A stretch of DNA of 64,000 bases from Vitellaria paradoxa (taxonomy: Eukaryota > Streptophyta > Magnoliopsida > Ericales > Sapotaceae), in NCBI GenBank assembly GCA_019916065.1, contig CM034236.1, positions 50,310,690 through 50,374,689 of the forward strand, read 5' to 3'. Made by a program: the position numbers and the translations under genes. The stretch's first letter is position 1. Every line of letters starts with the position of its first letter. Below, one piece after another: positions 22,822 to 36,456 of this stretch. The notes under the pieces are model-generated. The model ran no database searches. It had not been told where the DNA came from and was given only the letters and a program-made list of their open reading frames with translations.

Positions 22822-25800
22822 CTCCGCCTGGAGCTGCTGGGTGCTGGTGGTAAGGTGGAGAAGTGAGAGAGAAGTGGGGGAAGAATTGCAGGTAATGCCG
22901 AGTTTTCTTCTTTATTTTTTATTGGCTGGGGAATCAAAATTTTGAAAACAAACGAGGAGAGAGATAGAGAAACCGTGGGAATGCCGTGTGAGTTCGGAGT
23001 GGTCGACACTGTCGCTGTTGCGAGGCGTGAGTAGCGGAGTCTGGTGTTTTAATTGTTTCCGCTCGGTTGTTTGGGTCATTCTTTGTGTTTTGGGTGGGAA
23101 TTGGAATCTTTGGCGGAGGATGGAAAATTGGAATGGTTCCAAGTAAACGGTTGGTTGTGGCGTTGACGTGGATGGAGAAAATTAAACTTATCCACCAATG
23201 ATTTGTCAAGCCTTCCTAGCCTGGATGAGGTGGAATCTTTGTTGCCCGAGGTCAAACTCTTTCCACCCCGCAGAGTGTGACTATGCTAAAATCAATTCCG
23301 GGAGGTAACTTAATTTGCAAAATTTTAAGTTTACTTCGATTCTCTTTAGAATTAGTTAAAGTGTGTTCAAAGTGATCGGAATAACCTGTGAATTTAAAAA
23401 AAAAAAAAACAACGGTAAAATGTCAATATTTTGCCATTATAATTACTCAAAAAAATTATAGAGGAAAGAGAATTTTATGACCATTATTAAACATACCATA
23501 TAATCCACAATTCAAAAATCCAAATTATAAGGATATCATTATAAAATGAATAAACTTATTGTGAGGAAATAATTTTTATTAAAAATTGTATTTAATGATT
23601 GGTTGTTTCCGGCAGGCGAAGGTTAGGACTCCCCCCTCCCCCCTTTTGAAAAGAGGGTTAGACTTTCTCAATCCTTGTACAAACAAAAGTTAAAAGGTGC
23701 TTCGCTGATTTCTCTGTCTTTGGGGCAAGTGAACGAAATAAATAACACTCTAAAAATTTAAAAAGCACTTTTAGAATTTGTTTAAAATGTGATATTAACA
23801 AAATTTGATTTCATCTTATGTGAATTTTTATCAATTTTTATGTTTGAAATTAAATTGAGACCTTAAATTTTATTTCATTTTATGGACCAAAATTTGAAAA
23901 CTTTTTACTATTTAAATGCCAATGCAAAATTATAAAATTTGGTGAGAATTAATACTTTTTCTTTTTTGTCATTTACCCTATATTTAGTTAGATGGAAAAT
24001 AAGAAGGATGGAAGGAAGAATGGGGGACAACGTCTTATTTTTATTATTTGGTTATGGAGAACAATAAAGAAGAAGGAAAGGGGGATAAATGATAGGGTGG
24101 AAAAGTAAGGGTGAGCCCACACATTTTTATCCTTCCAAATTTAGGAAAAAAAAAATAGAGAAAAATGAGAAAAGAGGAGAGAGAAAGAGAAGAGAGGTGG
24201 GATAAAAAATTAGAAAAATATGACTCACTTTTCTTAAAATAATTTTTAATTCAAAAAATAAATTATGATATATACACGCGCACGCGAGCACACACATATA
24301 TATATTCACTTTACTTTCTCCTACTTTTTCACTTAACCAAACACACTTCTTTCTTATCACTTTTCTTTTCTTCCCTTATCCCTTCTTTTCACTTTTTTTT
24401 TCCTCCCCAACTTCCCTTGTATCAAATACACAATTAATTAAGTAGACAAATTTACTTTTATACCTAATACAATTCTATTTATAATTTGGTCAAATTAAGT
24501 ATCTTAATCAAATCAGTTCAATTTAGTTTCAGTTTCAAACATGAAAATTTTAATTCAATTATTGAACTCAAATATGTATTTGAAGTATAAAATTTTATTT
24601 ATCAAATCAAATCAAATCAATTCAACTCAATTCATTACTTTAAAATTTAATCAATCCTAAAATAAAATAATTTCAAATGGAGGGTTAAACAATAAATATA
24701 CTCGATATGACTGATTTTTTTTATTTTTTATTTTTTTTCTACAATTGTTGATTGATGTAGATCTTATTGTAAGTTTCATACAAATTAACAATTTTAGAAA
24801 GTTAGATGAAACCCGATTATCGTTGTTAAACCTACTCACTTACAATCTTCTAGTCACATTTGTGAATAATTGTTGCAATGTTTAAGAATTGAACCCAATT
24901 ATTTGAGATTTAACATATTCAAATATGAATATAATCTTATTAAATCTTAGACCAATCCCTTCTACCTTATGCGCTAAACAAAGCCTAAGGTAAAGTTGTG
25001 TACATAAAATCCTTAAACTTATTGCACATTTTGCACCTAACTAACATTTATATAAATAGGAAAAAAAAAAGACAAAAAGACAAAAAAAAAAGGAGGGTAT
25101 AGTTAAAGATAAGCCTAGTTAATATGATATTTCATTAGCCTTTTCCATTGACATAAAGAGTGTCTTTGGAGAAAATTTTGATGAGAAAAAAGAAAAAGAA
25201 AGCAAAAGTGTTAGGAAAAAAAATGAAACATAAAATTCTAAATATATATCATTATTTAAATGGATTAAAAATATAATAAAATAAAATGCATTCATCAAAA
25301 CATTGTTTTTTAATTTTCTAAATTTTATGCGTTTTCCTTCTATTTTCTATCATAATCTAAATAAAAGAAGAAATTTTAAATCCGTGGCAAACAAAATAAA
25401 GTTTGCCCTGTTGATTTATAAAAATTACATACAGACTATTAATTTTGTTTTCATTTACTCGTAAATTTTTTTTGTCCTACTATTAAGTTTTTGCCCTCTA
25501 ATTTTTTTTTTAACTTTTACTATATTTACTTTAAAAATATAATTTTGTTTCCACTAATTATAAATTTTGGGTCTATTTATTTTTTAATTAATCCACATTC
25601 ATTTTTGTTTTCTCTTGATAAATTCTTAATCTAAACAAAGCAAAAATAAATCAACAAAATAGGGATTAGTGGTTGAGATGGAGGATGTTATTGTTAAATA
25701 AAAGTATTATGAGAAAGGAAATCAAATTATTTAATTATATATCTTTCCTTTAATTAACCAAATAAGGGAGAGATTGAGGGGCTGTATAAAGAAATTTAAT

Positions 25801-28800
25801 ATATCAATTATAACAATCAACACTTTTAGTGATCAAAAATTTAATTTTTTGGTCACTAAAATTTTTAACAACTAGACATAATTTAGTCAATAAAAATTAG
25901 TTGCAAAAGACATTGATGATTAAAAATATATTTGGTCAATAAAAATATAACTTTTATTAACCAAACTTTAATAACTAAAGGATGGACTTTTAACAGTTAA
26001 TTAATCGCTGAAAGATAAGCTTTCCCCGATGAATATATATTTGATCGGGAAAAGTGTACCGTTTCCCGTCAAAGTTTTGTTGTCAATCAGCTAATGATGC
26101 ATTAAAAAAGGGGTTTGCTCCTCCATCTGGGTTCTTGCATGCGTCTGCCCGGAGGGCATTGGTTGACTTTTTATTGTCTTGCAGCTTAGACAAATGACCA
26201 GACTCTGATTTTTCCCTGCTAGTAAAATCTACGGGTACTTTGGCCATGCTTGTTAGCCGGACAACAAGGGGTTGGACAATAAATTTCAGTGAGGGTATGG
26301 TATTGAGAATGAAGAGACAGAGGGAATGGATATACCTTACCTTCGGATTTATTTTCCATCAAAATTTAAAGGTTCAAAATTATTTTTTGTCACATCATGT
26401 ATTAAATCATATTTTTTATCTCATTTTATATCCCACCAACTAAATGCTAACAAAGTAATTCCATATAAAAAAAATATCATATTATATCTAATTCTATATA
26501 TTATCTCATGATATTATTTATACTTTATCATCCAATTCCTAAATCAAACATAACATTTAAATATTACTCTATATATCGTAGGGTCGCACAGTATATGCGT
26601 GTGTGCGCTCGCGTGTGTATGTGTGTGTTGGGGGGGCTGAAGATTAAACTTCATGTGACATACATTGTGAGCGTTTGGAGCTCTAACAAATAAAATAAAA
26701 ATCTCCAATAACCTCTATAAATTACTCAGATTATCTATTACACATTTGCACATTCCTGCCTTTATTAATTTTAAAAAATTTTAATATTTTGCTAAAAAAA
26801 TAAAAAATTTAGAAGGAGATTAATCGAATGCATGAATTTTTTTCTTGACAATCATATTCTTCGAGTTAAAAGCTTTCAGATGAGTACCATTGTCGCTATT
26901 TTATATTGACTTTTTTGAATCCGTGAGAACGGATTTGGAAAACCGTTCTCAAAGTTTTGGCGCTGTGCGTATATGGAGTGTTGATTTTTGAATCTGTGGG
27001 AACGGTTTAAGGACAACTGTTCTCACAGTTTATTACTATTCATCTTAAAAAGATGCCAAAATTAACTCCAAACCATGTTTTATCTCGATTTATTTTATTT
27101 TTTACTACTTAAGGTGAACTCCAGGTGAAGTTTCATCTGATAGTTGATAGATTTCGTTTGTATTTATGAATTTAGAATGAAGAAATTATATATATATATA
27201 TATATTAATTGTTTAAGAAAAATATTTAAATATAATTTATATTAATTTTAATATAAATTTAGTAATTTAATATAATAGATTATTTGATAGATTTAAAATT
27301 ATCACAAAAAATAATTATTTTATATCTTTTTGTATAATGATTTTATTATTTTAGAATTAGTATCACTACTATATATTTTGATAGTAATTATTTAAAAAAA
27401 TTCTTATATTATTATGTAAATTAACACTCTTACTTATATTTTAATACAATTTAATTTTGAATTCATTAATCTAAAATTCTTAATTATTTAAACAAAGTCT
27501 TGCGTATTTAACCCACATCATTGAATAAATTTTCAAATGCATCTAATGAGTAAAGTTTCATTTAACGTTTACTTGAAAAAAAAAAAAAAGGGTGGATAGC
27601 ACGTTCCAAATCAGCTGGATGGCATGGGTCACATCTCGCTATTTTATTTTGGTAAGGATTAAGGAGTATGTAATAATAATTAAAAAAGAAATCTTAAAAA
27701 GAGGTTTGGGTTGGGCATTCGAGATTTGAGTCTTTTTGGACCCGGTCCAACAGCGTCGGATTCAGATTGTATCTCAGACTTGTATTTATGGCTTTGGATT
27801 TCAATGGATACGGTTTAGGGCATGCATAAATTAGTTTGGTTTGAATTTAAAATCCATACGATGCAATCTAACTATAATTGGACCTATCATTTGATTGATT
27901 ATTTTAGTTTGTCAGTTGGAAAATAAAACCAAAATAATTGATTTGGACCTCATCCCTCCTTGAACTCCATCTGGGCTGTACTAAAAAATTGGACGAGTCC
28001 ATGTTCGAATGTGATTGTACAAGACCAAACACGCCCTGGATTGGCTCCCGTGGGATAATTTTCTTGCTGTCTCCCTAGCAAGGCAAGTGACTTCTCTGAA
28101 TTTCTGCTTCTCTCTGGTCATCATGGAGGAGAATCATTATAAAAGGGTCGAAAAATGACTCTACAAATGAAAGATTAAATATATTGGCTAAGTATTTTAT
28201 TTATTTATTTATTTTGTGTATATTTGGAGGATATATATTTTTTTAAAATATAAGATAATTTATCATCATGTGGGTATAACTATTTTTTAGATTATCATAT
28301 TTTTAAAATAAAGTTTGATCAAGAGTGCTTTGCTGCGTCTTAGTAATACTTTGTCTAATTTATTATCAACTTGTTCACATTAAAACTGATTCGTCATCTA
28401 TTAAAGGTTCAAACTGATTTATTTAAGAACATTATCAAGTCTAACTTTTTAATTTGTACAATATTAAAATATATTTTAAATCGATAAAATTAAATATTTT
28501 AAATCAATATAAAATCTTAATATAACTCTCTGTTACTTGCAAATTAATTTTGAGTTAGAGGTTGAACAATAACTACTAACTAATTCCCTGAATGTGCAAG
28601 ATTGGTCTTGCACCCAGGTTGCCATATGCAATTCTCATATAGATAAAAATCAGCCCCCTCCTTACATATATATTCAAATTAAGACGTGGGACATCAAATT
28701 TTTGTTTCTCGTACTTTGCTTCAAGAAAGGCTATAGCTGAAGAATGTTTTATGATTGAAATATCACATCATTTAGGTTGATTTAAAATAATTTAAGTACG

Positions 28801-29572
28801 GTTTATTATATATATATATTTTTAATATATTTCAAGGACTCAGTGTAATCTATTTTATTTTATTTTTTCCTTTGTTTTCTCCTGAAAAGTTGTAGGACGC
28901 ACATCCGGTCAAATCGAAATCGAAATCGAAAGTCAATCCCAGATAAATTAATTTTTAACAAGTTGAACAAGGCACGCGACTGATTCTTGTCGGCACCCTG
29001 CTTTGTGCTCTAATTTGAGAACAAATTTGGCCCACCATACTCCTTTTCACTGGGAAAAAAAAAAAAAAATTATTAAAGCCTTGTAGTACTAATGGCGTGC
29101 CGTTTTAATCTCTAATCCTGGAATTTTCTCGTTGCCCTCTCTCTCTCTCTCTCTCACAAAAGCAGTCACGAAAAGCCATTGTCGCAACCCACAGAAGCAC
29201 TGAGAAAAAGCATCAAATTTTACCCTTTAATCATGACAAGCACCACGGCCACCGCCTTTGATCATTCTGCCATTTCTTCTCCTATCATTGGACCACTAAA
29301 AAATTCAACGAGAACATGAAGATATATATGTATATGTAACCAACCTCAAACTCAATCTCCCAGTTCTCAATTAATTATATATATATATATATATATGAGA
29401 AGTAAAAAGTCGCTAGATTACAGAGCCTCCACAACCAACAAACTCTCAGTTTGAAATGATTTGATTTAAAACAAAGGAAGAGAAGAAAAAGAAAAGCACA
29501 AAAACAAAATGCTAGAAAAATCAGAATCATGATAATAAAAAAGCACGCGTGAATTGTTTTGTGCACTTCAAT
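22822..29572. other. Long intergenic region, no gene recognised
   Basis: After the PP2C promoter (to about 23280) the sequence is A/T-rich. At 23975-24432 a purine-rich strand (GGATGGAAGGAAG) and a pyrimidine-rich strand (CTTCCCTTATCCC) face each other and may be a decayed inverted-repeat element. Unique, more balanced sequence lies at 26090-26300 and 28020-28130. A duplicated phrase AACGG...GTTCTCA occurs at 26930 and 27000. No gene supported. Confidence 0.5.
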
Positions 29573-29653
29573 CTATGCTTCATCTGGGACTCCTGCAAGC
29601 GACAGCTCCTTTAACCATTCAAACGTTCGACGACGCGACATTGATTGCTTTCC

Positions 29654-29689
<36 letters not shown>

Positions 29690-30616
29690 CGTCTTCTTCC
29701 TCTTCGTTCCTTCGTTTGCGTTATTGCTCGCGACAACCACTCTCGACGAAGGAACCGTGTCGAGTACGGCATCGACCGAGCACTTGCATCCACCACCAAA
29801 TTGGAAGAGTTTCTGCTTCTTTCTCTTCTCAATGTCGGGACCATTCTTGTCAATGCTTTTGCTGTTGCAGATGCTGCTGCTGGTGCTGCTAGTGCTGTTT
29901 CGACTACCGAAATTCTTGTTGGTACTGCTACTATTGTTTCCCCGAACTTTAAGGTCTTCTAATTCAATCCCTGGTGTTTTTAACAAACCCACTCTGAAGA
30001 AGCTCCACACGGTGGATTTGGGAGTACTACTCCGGTGAGTGCTGATATTTCCGTATCGACCGCTCGGTGGTCGGATCTGGGGCGAAGGGCTCGGGTGGGA
30101 ATGGAACTGGTTTCGGACTCTCTGCTGCTGCCTGTGAGTTGTTGTGGGGATAGTTATTGAACTGCAACTGTTTGATGAATTGTGGCTTCTGATACTACTA
30201 CTTCTACTGCTATTCCTACTGCTTACAGTGCTCGTGAAACAAGAATGGTCCATCGACTCGGACCTTGACACGCACCGGCTAAGGCTCCCGCTGTCTGTTC
30301 GGAACATGGCTAGGCCGCTTTCGGAGCTCACCGAGTGGCGCAGTGGCAGAATTTGGCCTTGGTAGAAGACCTTATCCGCAGCACACATTTCGGACTCTGT
30401 CAACAGAGATCGACCACCCAGAGAGCCAAAATCGAAGTCTTCTTCGTCCTTGATGGGTTGAGCTTCTTCTTTTCTTGATTGATTTTCTCCATTGATGGGA
30501 AGATCGCACAGGGACAATGCTTCCTCTTCTCCTTCTTCTTCTTCTTCTTCTTCCACCACTTCATTTTCAGACAATTTGGATTGCACCAAACTTTCATCAG
30601 CAGTGTTTCTAGCCAT
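29573..30616 (-). CDS. Plant-specific serine-rich acidic/basic protein, unknown function
   Basis: Single uninterrupted frame of 347 aa. N-terminus: an acidic run of mainly Glu (residues 20-33). Residues 60-93 hold DFDFGSLGGRSLL and an AADKVFYQGQILPL motif, like the short ADxxFxxGxIxPL motif in plant DUF1645 and membrane-associated kinase-regulator-like proteins. The middle is Ser-rich and low-complexity (about 100-180). The region near 208 reads TVWSFFRVGLLKTPGIELED, which looks conserved. A poly-Gln run of about 10 follows a basic stretch, and the end reads SRRRTFEWLKELSLAGVP. No enzyme domain or membrane segment is seen. The ATG is supported by a TATA box about 66 bp upstream. Likely a regulatory, intrinsically disordered protein; the family call is tentative. 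Confidence 0.8.
29656..29685. repeat. (CTG)n trinucleotide tract encoding poly-Gln
   Basis: About ten GCT/CTG units on the plus strand, read as CAG codons on the minus strand of the serine-rich gene. Nearly pure repeat, so length variation between individuals is likely. Confidence 0.9.
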
Positions 30617-30681
30617 ATCTTTAGCTAGAAGCTAGAGTTTTTTCTAACCTTCCAGTGAACAGATGTAAAATTGGAGAGACT

Positions 30682-30692
30682 TTTATATATAG
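30682..30692 (-). promoter_or_regulatory. TATA box of the serine-rich gene
   Basis: The coding strand reads CTATATATAAAAG about 66 bp before the ATG, at a suitable distance for transcription start near 30655. A purine-rich GA tract lies just upstream (30721-30740). Confidence 0.6.
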
Positions 30693-30739
30693 AGAAGAAG
30701 GAATTTGAATATGGGGGGTGAGAAAGAGAGAGAGAGACA

Positions 30740-32960
30740 ACTGGATATAAAGAAGTAAAGCTATCAGTGAAAAGTGTTAATATATTAATATACATAGAAG
30801 AAAGAAATGGACGAGTCAGTGCCGGCGACCCAACTCCTATTCCTCTTTTGTTTGGAAGTGAAGAGAAATGTCGATGTAAGGCCGGCCATTGCGAGCTAAT
30901 TCCCTTTCATATCAGTGTCTCCGCAGCGAAACAGTGGGCTCTCCCTCAGTGCCTGCTGGGGACAGGTTTGATAATTTTACACACATACATATACATACAC
31001 AAGGGCTATATAGTAGTATTGGATATAGCTTTTTGGCAATTGAATGATTGTATATCTATAATCATATAAATGACGCCCCGAGATTAATGAAATGGGATAC
31101 AGTTCATGACATTTGTAGTGTCCTAGATAGCCCTGTTGGGCAATGCAATCTGATATTTGAAATATTTTATTGGATGAAGTCTTGACCAGAGTTGTGAAAG
31201 GTAACCAAAATTGTTTGATACTAGCACGAGTTGCATTGATTATAGCATCTCTCGAAGATTAAAAATATAAATAAATAAAATTTGGAATAGTATTTTAGAT
31301 TGGTTGTATTGTTAAATTTAATTAGAGTTTAACTTAATAAATATAATTCAAAATATTAAATTATTTGAACTCAACTTTATATTGATTCAATCAGATATTT
31401 GTTTGAGGTTAACTTGAAAGAATAAAGAATCAAAATTAATTGAACTATTTTCTTAAACTTGCTAAACTTAACAGTTATAATTCAAACAATTTAGACTCAG
31501 TTAAGTTTGATTACACTCCAAGACTTCTATTCTTGAAAAATGATGATTCAAACTCTAATTTGTTCTCTATTTGAGTAAAAACACTCGTATTATAATATCT
31601 AAACTCGAATATACACGTAAAATAAATATTCAAAATAGAGATTTGAAATAGAGATATTAGCAAAAAAAAAATACATTGTATTATAATCTCTTAAAAATCT
31701 GTAAAATACAGAAGAGAGAGAGAGAGGGGGGAAGAGTCTATAAATGTCAAGATTATGAAAATAGGGTCAATAATTTGAGAGGTTAAATGCTAATTTCGTA
31801 GAGAGTAGCGTGAAAAAATTAAAAAATTATGAGAGTAAAATATTAATAATTATGCCCATAACATTTACATTCTTAATTTTTAATGTTGGAATATATTGTT
31901 TGGTTGGATGTGGGATTCCTGCGTATGAGTTATGTGATCGTGGAGGTGTGGTGTCCATGAGGGTAATTTTCAGTTTTTTAATATCTGTCATGGGTTCGCA
32001 TGGATTGCTTGTGAGCGACAGAATGTGACTGAAAGGAAGACCTTTTGCTTTCCTCTTTTCCTTTCAGCCATCCAAGGAATTGCTTTTGCATCTCATTGGT
32101 GGTTTATGCAAGTGGAGTTGGATCCAAAAGAAAGAACAAATAAATAAAGGGTTTGAAATTAATTCCCTAATCTGATCATAAATGAATGCATCATGAAATG
32201 CAAAATATCAATTTTATCAAAGTAAAGCTTATTAGGATAATTATGGAGTTGGCATAATTAGGTAAAGGGTAATTAACTAAACCTTGACGTGTATAATTAA
32301 TATCTGACATCCATAATTATTGCACATATCTAACGTCCCTGTAAAATCATAATCAAGAATGTTTATATATATATATTTATATATGCGTTTATTATAAAAT
32401 ATATACATAATATAACAACCATTACTGGCCGGAGCTTACTTGTGTGATGAGATGAGTCCCCTTTTCTCGCGAAAGCCATCCATGGCAGGGCTTTCTCTTC
32501 TTCTTCCTCCTCCTCCTCCTCTTCTTCTTCTTCTCACATAACTGAACAAACGAACGGTCCGTGAATTTTATCCATTGGGCAATTCTCTATTCTTTGAGCA
32601 GATTACAGTTGTTCCTTATTGATGATGATTAGTTGTGATCAGTAACTGAACACAACAACAGAGATTTAATGATTATTATAACAACAATATTTTTGAAAAA
32701 TTGTTTAAATCTAGTTGAGTGTGAGGTCGAATGGCAGCCACAAAAGGAAGTTCTGTAGGTAACAGTAGTTTTTTCGGAAAACGATATTTGTGGTGAATAG
32801 AATTTGTTATTGATTCATTCGCTTCTGTCCAAATAAATGTTGTGGGGGCTGAAATTCCCCAAACTTGCATTGTCGTTTTATTAAATAATTGTCATCAAGG
32901 ATAAAGCTAAGATTTTATCATAGGAGGGGCTAAAAAATTTTTAGTAAAAATTTAAACAAG
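30740..32960. other. Intergenic, no gene recognised
   Basis: Upstream flank of the serine-rich gene, then A/T-rich DNA. A (CTT/CCT)n tract occurs at 32496-32535. Short frames at 30767-31069 and 31810-32028 lack any conserved feature. Confidence 0.5.
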
Positions 32961-32972
32961 GCTGCAACGTTA

Positions 32973-33944
32973 GGCACCTTTTGATAACGTTTTCTTTTTT
33001 TATTTTTTTGTTTATGTTTTCAAAATTTTGTAAATTCATAACAGAAACATATTTGATAAACCTGTTTTTATTTTTTTATTTTCAAAAAAAATGAAAACAT
33101 AAATAGAAAAAATGTATTTTCACTCTGATTTTTTTCTATTACCAATATTTTGTCAATTTTAAAACTTTGTCTATTTTTGTTACATTACATAAAAATAAAT
33201 TATTTTATTTAAATATTTTATTAAAATAAGTTGTTTTAATAAATAATATAATTAAATTTAATAAATTAGATTAATTATATAAATTAATATAAATTATTTT
33301 TAATAAATAATAAAAGCAAATTAATTTAATTTAATTTAATTTAATAATTAATTATGACTAAATTATCTAAAATAAATATCATAATTAATTTATTTAATTT
33401 AATGATTAAATTAATTTATATAAAATAATTAATAATAAATAATTAATTTATAATAATTTTTAATTTAATTTAATTTAATAATTATTATTAAATTATTTTA
33501 AATAAATATCATAATTAAATTAAGTTATTAATGATTTAACAAATTTAATTTACATAAAATATATTTTATTAAATTATTTTAATAAATAATTAAATGAATT
33601 TAATTAATTTAAAAATAAATAATTTAATTTAATAATTAATCTAATTTAATTATTTATTTAATATGAAATATATTTTATTAAATTATTTTAATAAATAATT
33701 TAGTGTATTAATTTAATTAATTATATTAATTAAATTAAATTAATATAAAATATATTTCATTAAGTTCTATTAATTTTTTAAAACTAATAAAATTAAATAT
33801 TTTCTAAAATAAAAAATTAATAATTATAAACAAACTTGCATTTTCAAACGCAGTTTCAGTTTTTATTTCAAAAAAATAAACGACAACAGAAAACAAAAAA
33901 CAGAAAACGACAACAAAAAAACGACAGCGTTGTCAAACGGCCCC
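32973..33944. mobile_element. 972-bp non-autonomous DNA element, TTA duplication, A/T-only core
   Basis: Ends GGCACCTTTTGATAACG and CGTTGTCAAACGGCCCC are inverted copies with a few mismatches, with TTA at 32970-32972 and 33945-33947, as in PIF/Harbinger elements. From about 33180 to 33780 the interior is almost purely A and T, built from TTTAATT-type short repeats. No coding capacity. Confidence 0.65.
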
Positions 33945-35696
33945 TTAATATCTTAACTTCCAAAATTGTAAAGAATCAACAAAAGAATTGCCAAACATAA
34001 AAGGCTAAAGGGAGTTTTAATAAGGATTGAGGACTCTTCACGCTATCGAAGGCAATATGATAATGACTTAGGCGGTAACTTACCAAACTAAAAATGAATT
34101 AGGACCTAAATGGTATATGGAAATGTAACTGAGAGAGAGAATGTGAAAAAGTTGTAACTCTGCAAGATAAAAAGAGATGGGGAGAGAGAGGGTTTCATGG
34201 ATTTGTATTTAAAAGGAAAAAAAATTAATTTTTTTTACGTGTAATTAATTTTTATGTGAGTCCTATTATGGAAAATTGAATAGCTATTTTTTTTTCATGA
34301 GGGGGCCATTATTAGTAGATTATTTTTTAATAAAATAAAGCATATACCTTTAAGGAAAATTCCAAAGTTAGGGGGGCGTGGCCCCCATTGGTCCTACTTG
34401 AGCTTTGTCGCAAATTGTCATGCATGTATTTTGAAGTGTGTGTATTTATATGTGTGTGTGTGTAATGTTGTAATACCCGATATCTATTTTTAGCCATTTA
34501 TGTATTATTTTGGACTAATAAGATATTTAAACTGAGATTGGATCATTTTATTATATTTTTCCAAGTCCGAGTTAGCCTAAAGTGGTATTAAGTTAGACAA
34601 CTAGACCAAAAGCTCAGCCATTTTTCTTTTCTTTTCTTTATTTTCCTTTTTTTTTTTCTTTTTGGTGGGCTCTAGGGCATTCGAAGGAAGAAAGGAGAAG
34701 AGAGAGAAAAAGAGAAGAGAGAGGAGAGAGAGAGGGAGAGAGTAAAGATAGAAAGTGTGTTCCAGAGAAGGAAGATAGCGGATTCTTGGTATTTTCGGCA
34801 TCGTGATCATCATGACGGTGTCGGATCGTAGTGATTCCGCCTGGGGTGAGAGAAATGGAAGAGAGAAGTTTAGCACTTCAAGATTCCTTACTTTTTTTTT
34901 TCATCTTTTCTTTAGATCCGAGATAGGTGGAACTTATATTTAAATTCTAGATATTGTTAAAAAGATTTTGATATATTATTCGTTGATTATTATTAAGATT
35001 TAGAGAATTTGTGTATATATATGTGCACATATGAAGGTGTGTGTGTATATATGCATCTATATATTGAGATTTTGCATATATTTGAGTTGTTCTTGAATTA
35101 AATGTTGTAAAAACATGATATTGAGGTATTATACAATTAATTGCTGAGTTTGTGGCTTGGATGAGTGATTTGGGATTGTATTGGAATGAACCCAGAAACT
35201 GGGTTCTGGGTACTAGCATCTAGACGATGCTTAGCAGTAAGGTCAAATACTGGCATTTATTGTTGGCGTCCAGATGGCAAACCTAGCATCCGAATGGCAC
35301 TGGGTAGAATGTCCCAAAAATATTGAATTTCAAGTTCAAAACTTCTATTTTGTTCCCAAACCCATTTATAATTGGATTTTAAATATTAAATAAATTCCAA
35401 ATCATCATTAAGCCTAATGAGAATGCACGTTTATATTGAGACATTATTTATTTACATGATTGAGTATATCATATACATGGGGCTGGGGTGCATCATCCGA
35501 TTTTATATTGTGATTATCGATTGACCAAGAGTGTCATGTTGATATTATTAACATGCCAAGACATGGGTTATATATATGAACGGAATCCTTGATTTTGAAA
35601 ATTATATAAAATGATATTTAAAAAATATTAGATGATCCTCAATCAATATATATGACTAGAGTTTAATTACTGGAACTGGGACGTTAATCTTGAGAT

Positions 35697-36073
35697 GCTA
35701 TTTATATTAATTTTTGCTTGAGTTAAATAAATGTCTGACTAAGGGTATAACACGGTTTCCTAGTGAAGAGCCAGGAGGTGTAATGCGATTCCCCTGAGTC
35801 TTAGCTGATTTGGGGGTGTAACTTGATTTCTCAACCGCTATTTATATTGATTTCCTACTTGAACTAAGTAAATGTCTGACTAGGAATATAATACGATTTC
35901 CTAGTAGAAGGGTTAGGGGGTGTAACACGGTTCTCCTGAATCTTACACTGGTGGGAGACATAACACGGTTCCTTACCTATGATTATACCTTGCTTGAGGA
36001 AAGTAGATGCCTGACTAGAGGTGTAAAACAGTTCCCTAGCAGAGGCGTCAGGAGGTATAATACGGTTCCCCTA
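35697..36073. repeat. Diverged tandem repeat, about 140 bp period
   Basis: Three copies share AATGTCTGACTA, TTTCCTAGT and a GGTGTAA-type phrase followed by CGGTTC. Periods are 140 and about 139. The third copy continues after the nested element at 37126-37165. Confidence 0.75.
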
Positions 36074-36412
36074 TGTGATGTCTTGAATTCTTAAATGCAT
36101 TATTAAATTGCTACTTGCTTTATATTTTATATTTAGAAATTGTGCTAATTTAGTATTATTCTAAAATTTATTTAGTTTTAATTTAAATTTATTAGTAGAT
36201 TACTTAAGTTTTAATAACTAGTGTTGTTTTTAATTAGTTTAATTAATTTGAATTTAATAATGATGTGAATATATATATATTTTATATGTTTTGATTACGT
36301 GGCTAAGACGTGCACATGGGTGTGTGGTGTAACTTTGGTGATGTTCACATGGTTAGTTAAAAAAAATATGAAATGAAAAAGCTAGTGAAAGTGGTGGACT
36401 CGGTCAGGAGAC

Positions 36413-36456
<44 letters not shown>

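Noticed and set aside
24127..24360. Possible small membrane protein
   Set aside because: Hydrophobic and Phe/Leu-rich composition comes from A/T and CTT-rich sequence, not coding constraint.
29559..30038. Plus-strand frames opposite the serine-rich gene with Cys/Leu runs
   Set aside because: Antisense of CAG and Ser codons; low-complexity artefact.
36418..36454. (AT)n run as an origin or regulatory site
   Set aside because: An ordinary microsatellite inside the solo LTR; similar runs occur throughout the window.
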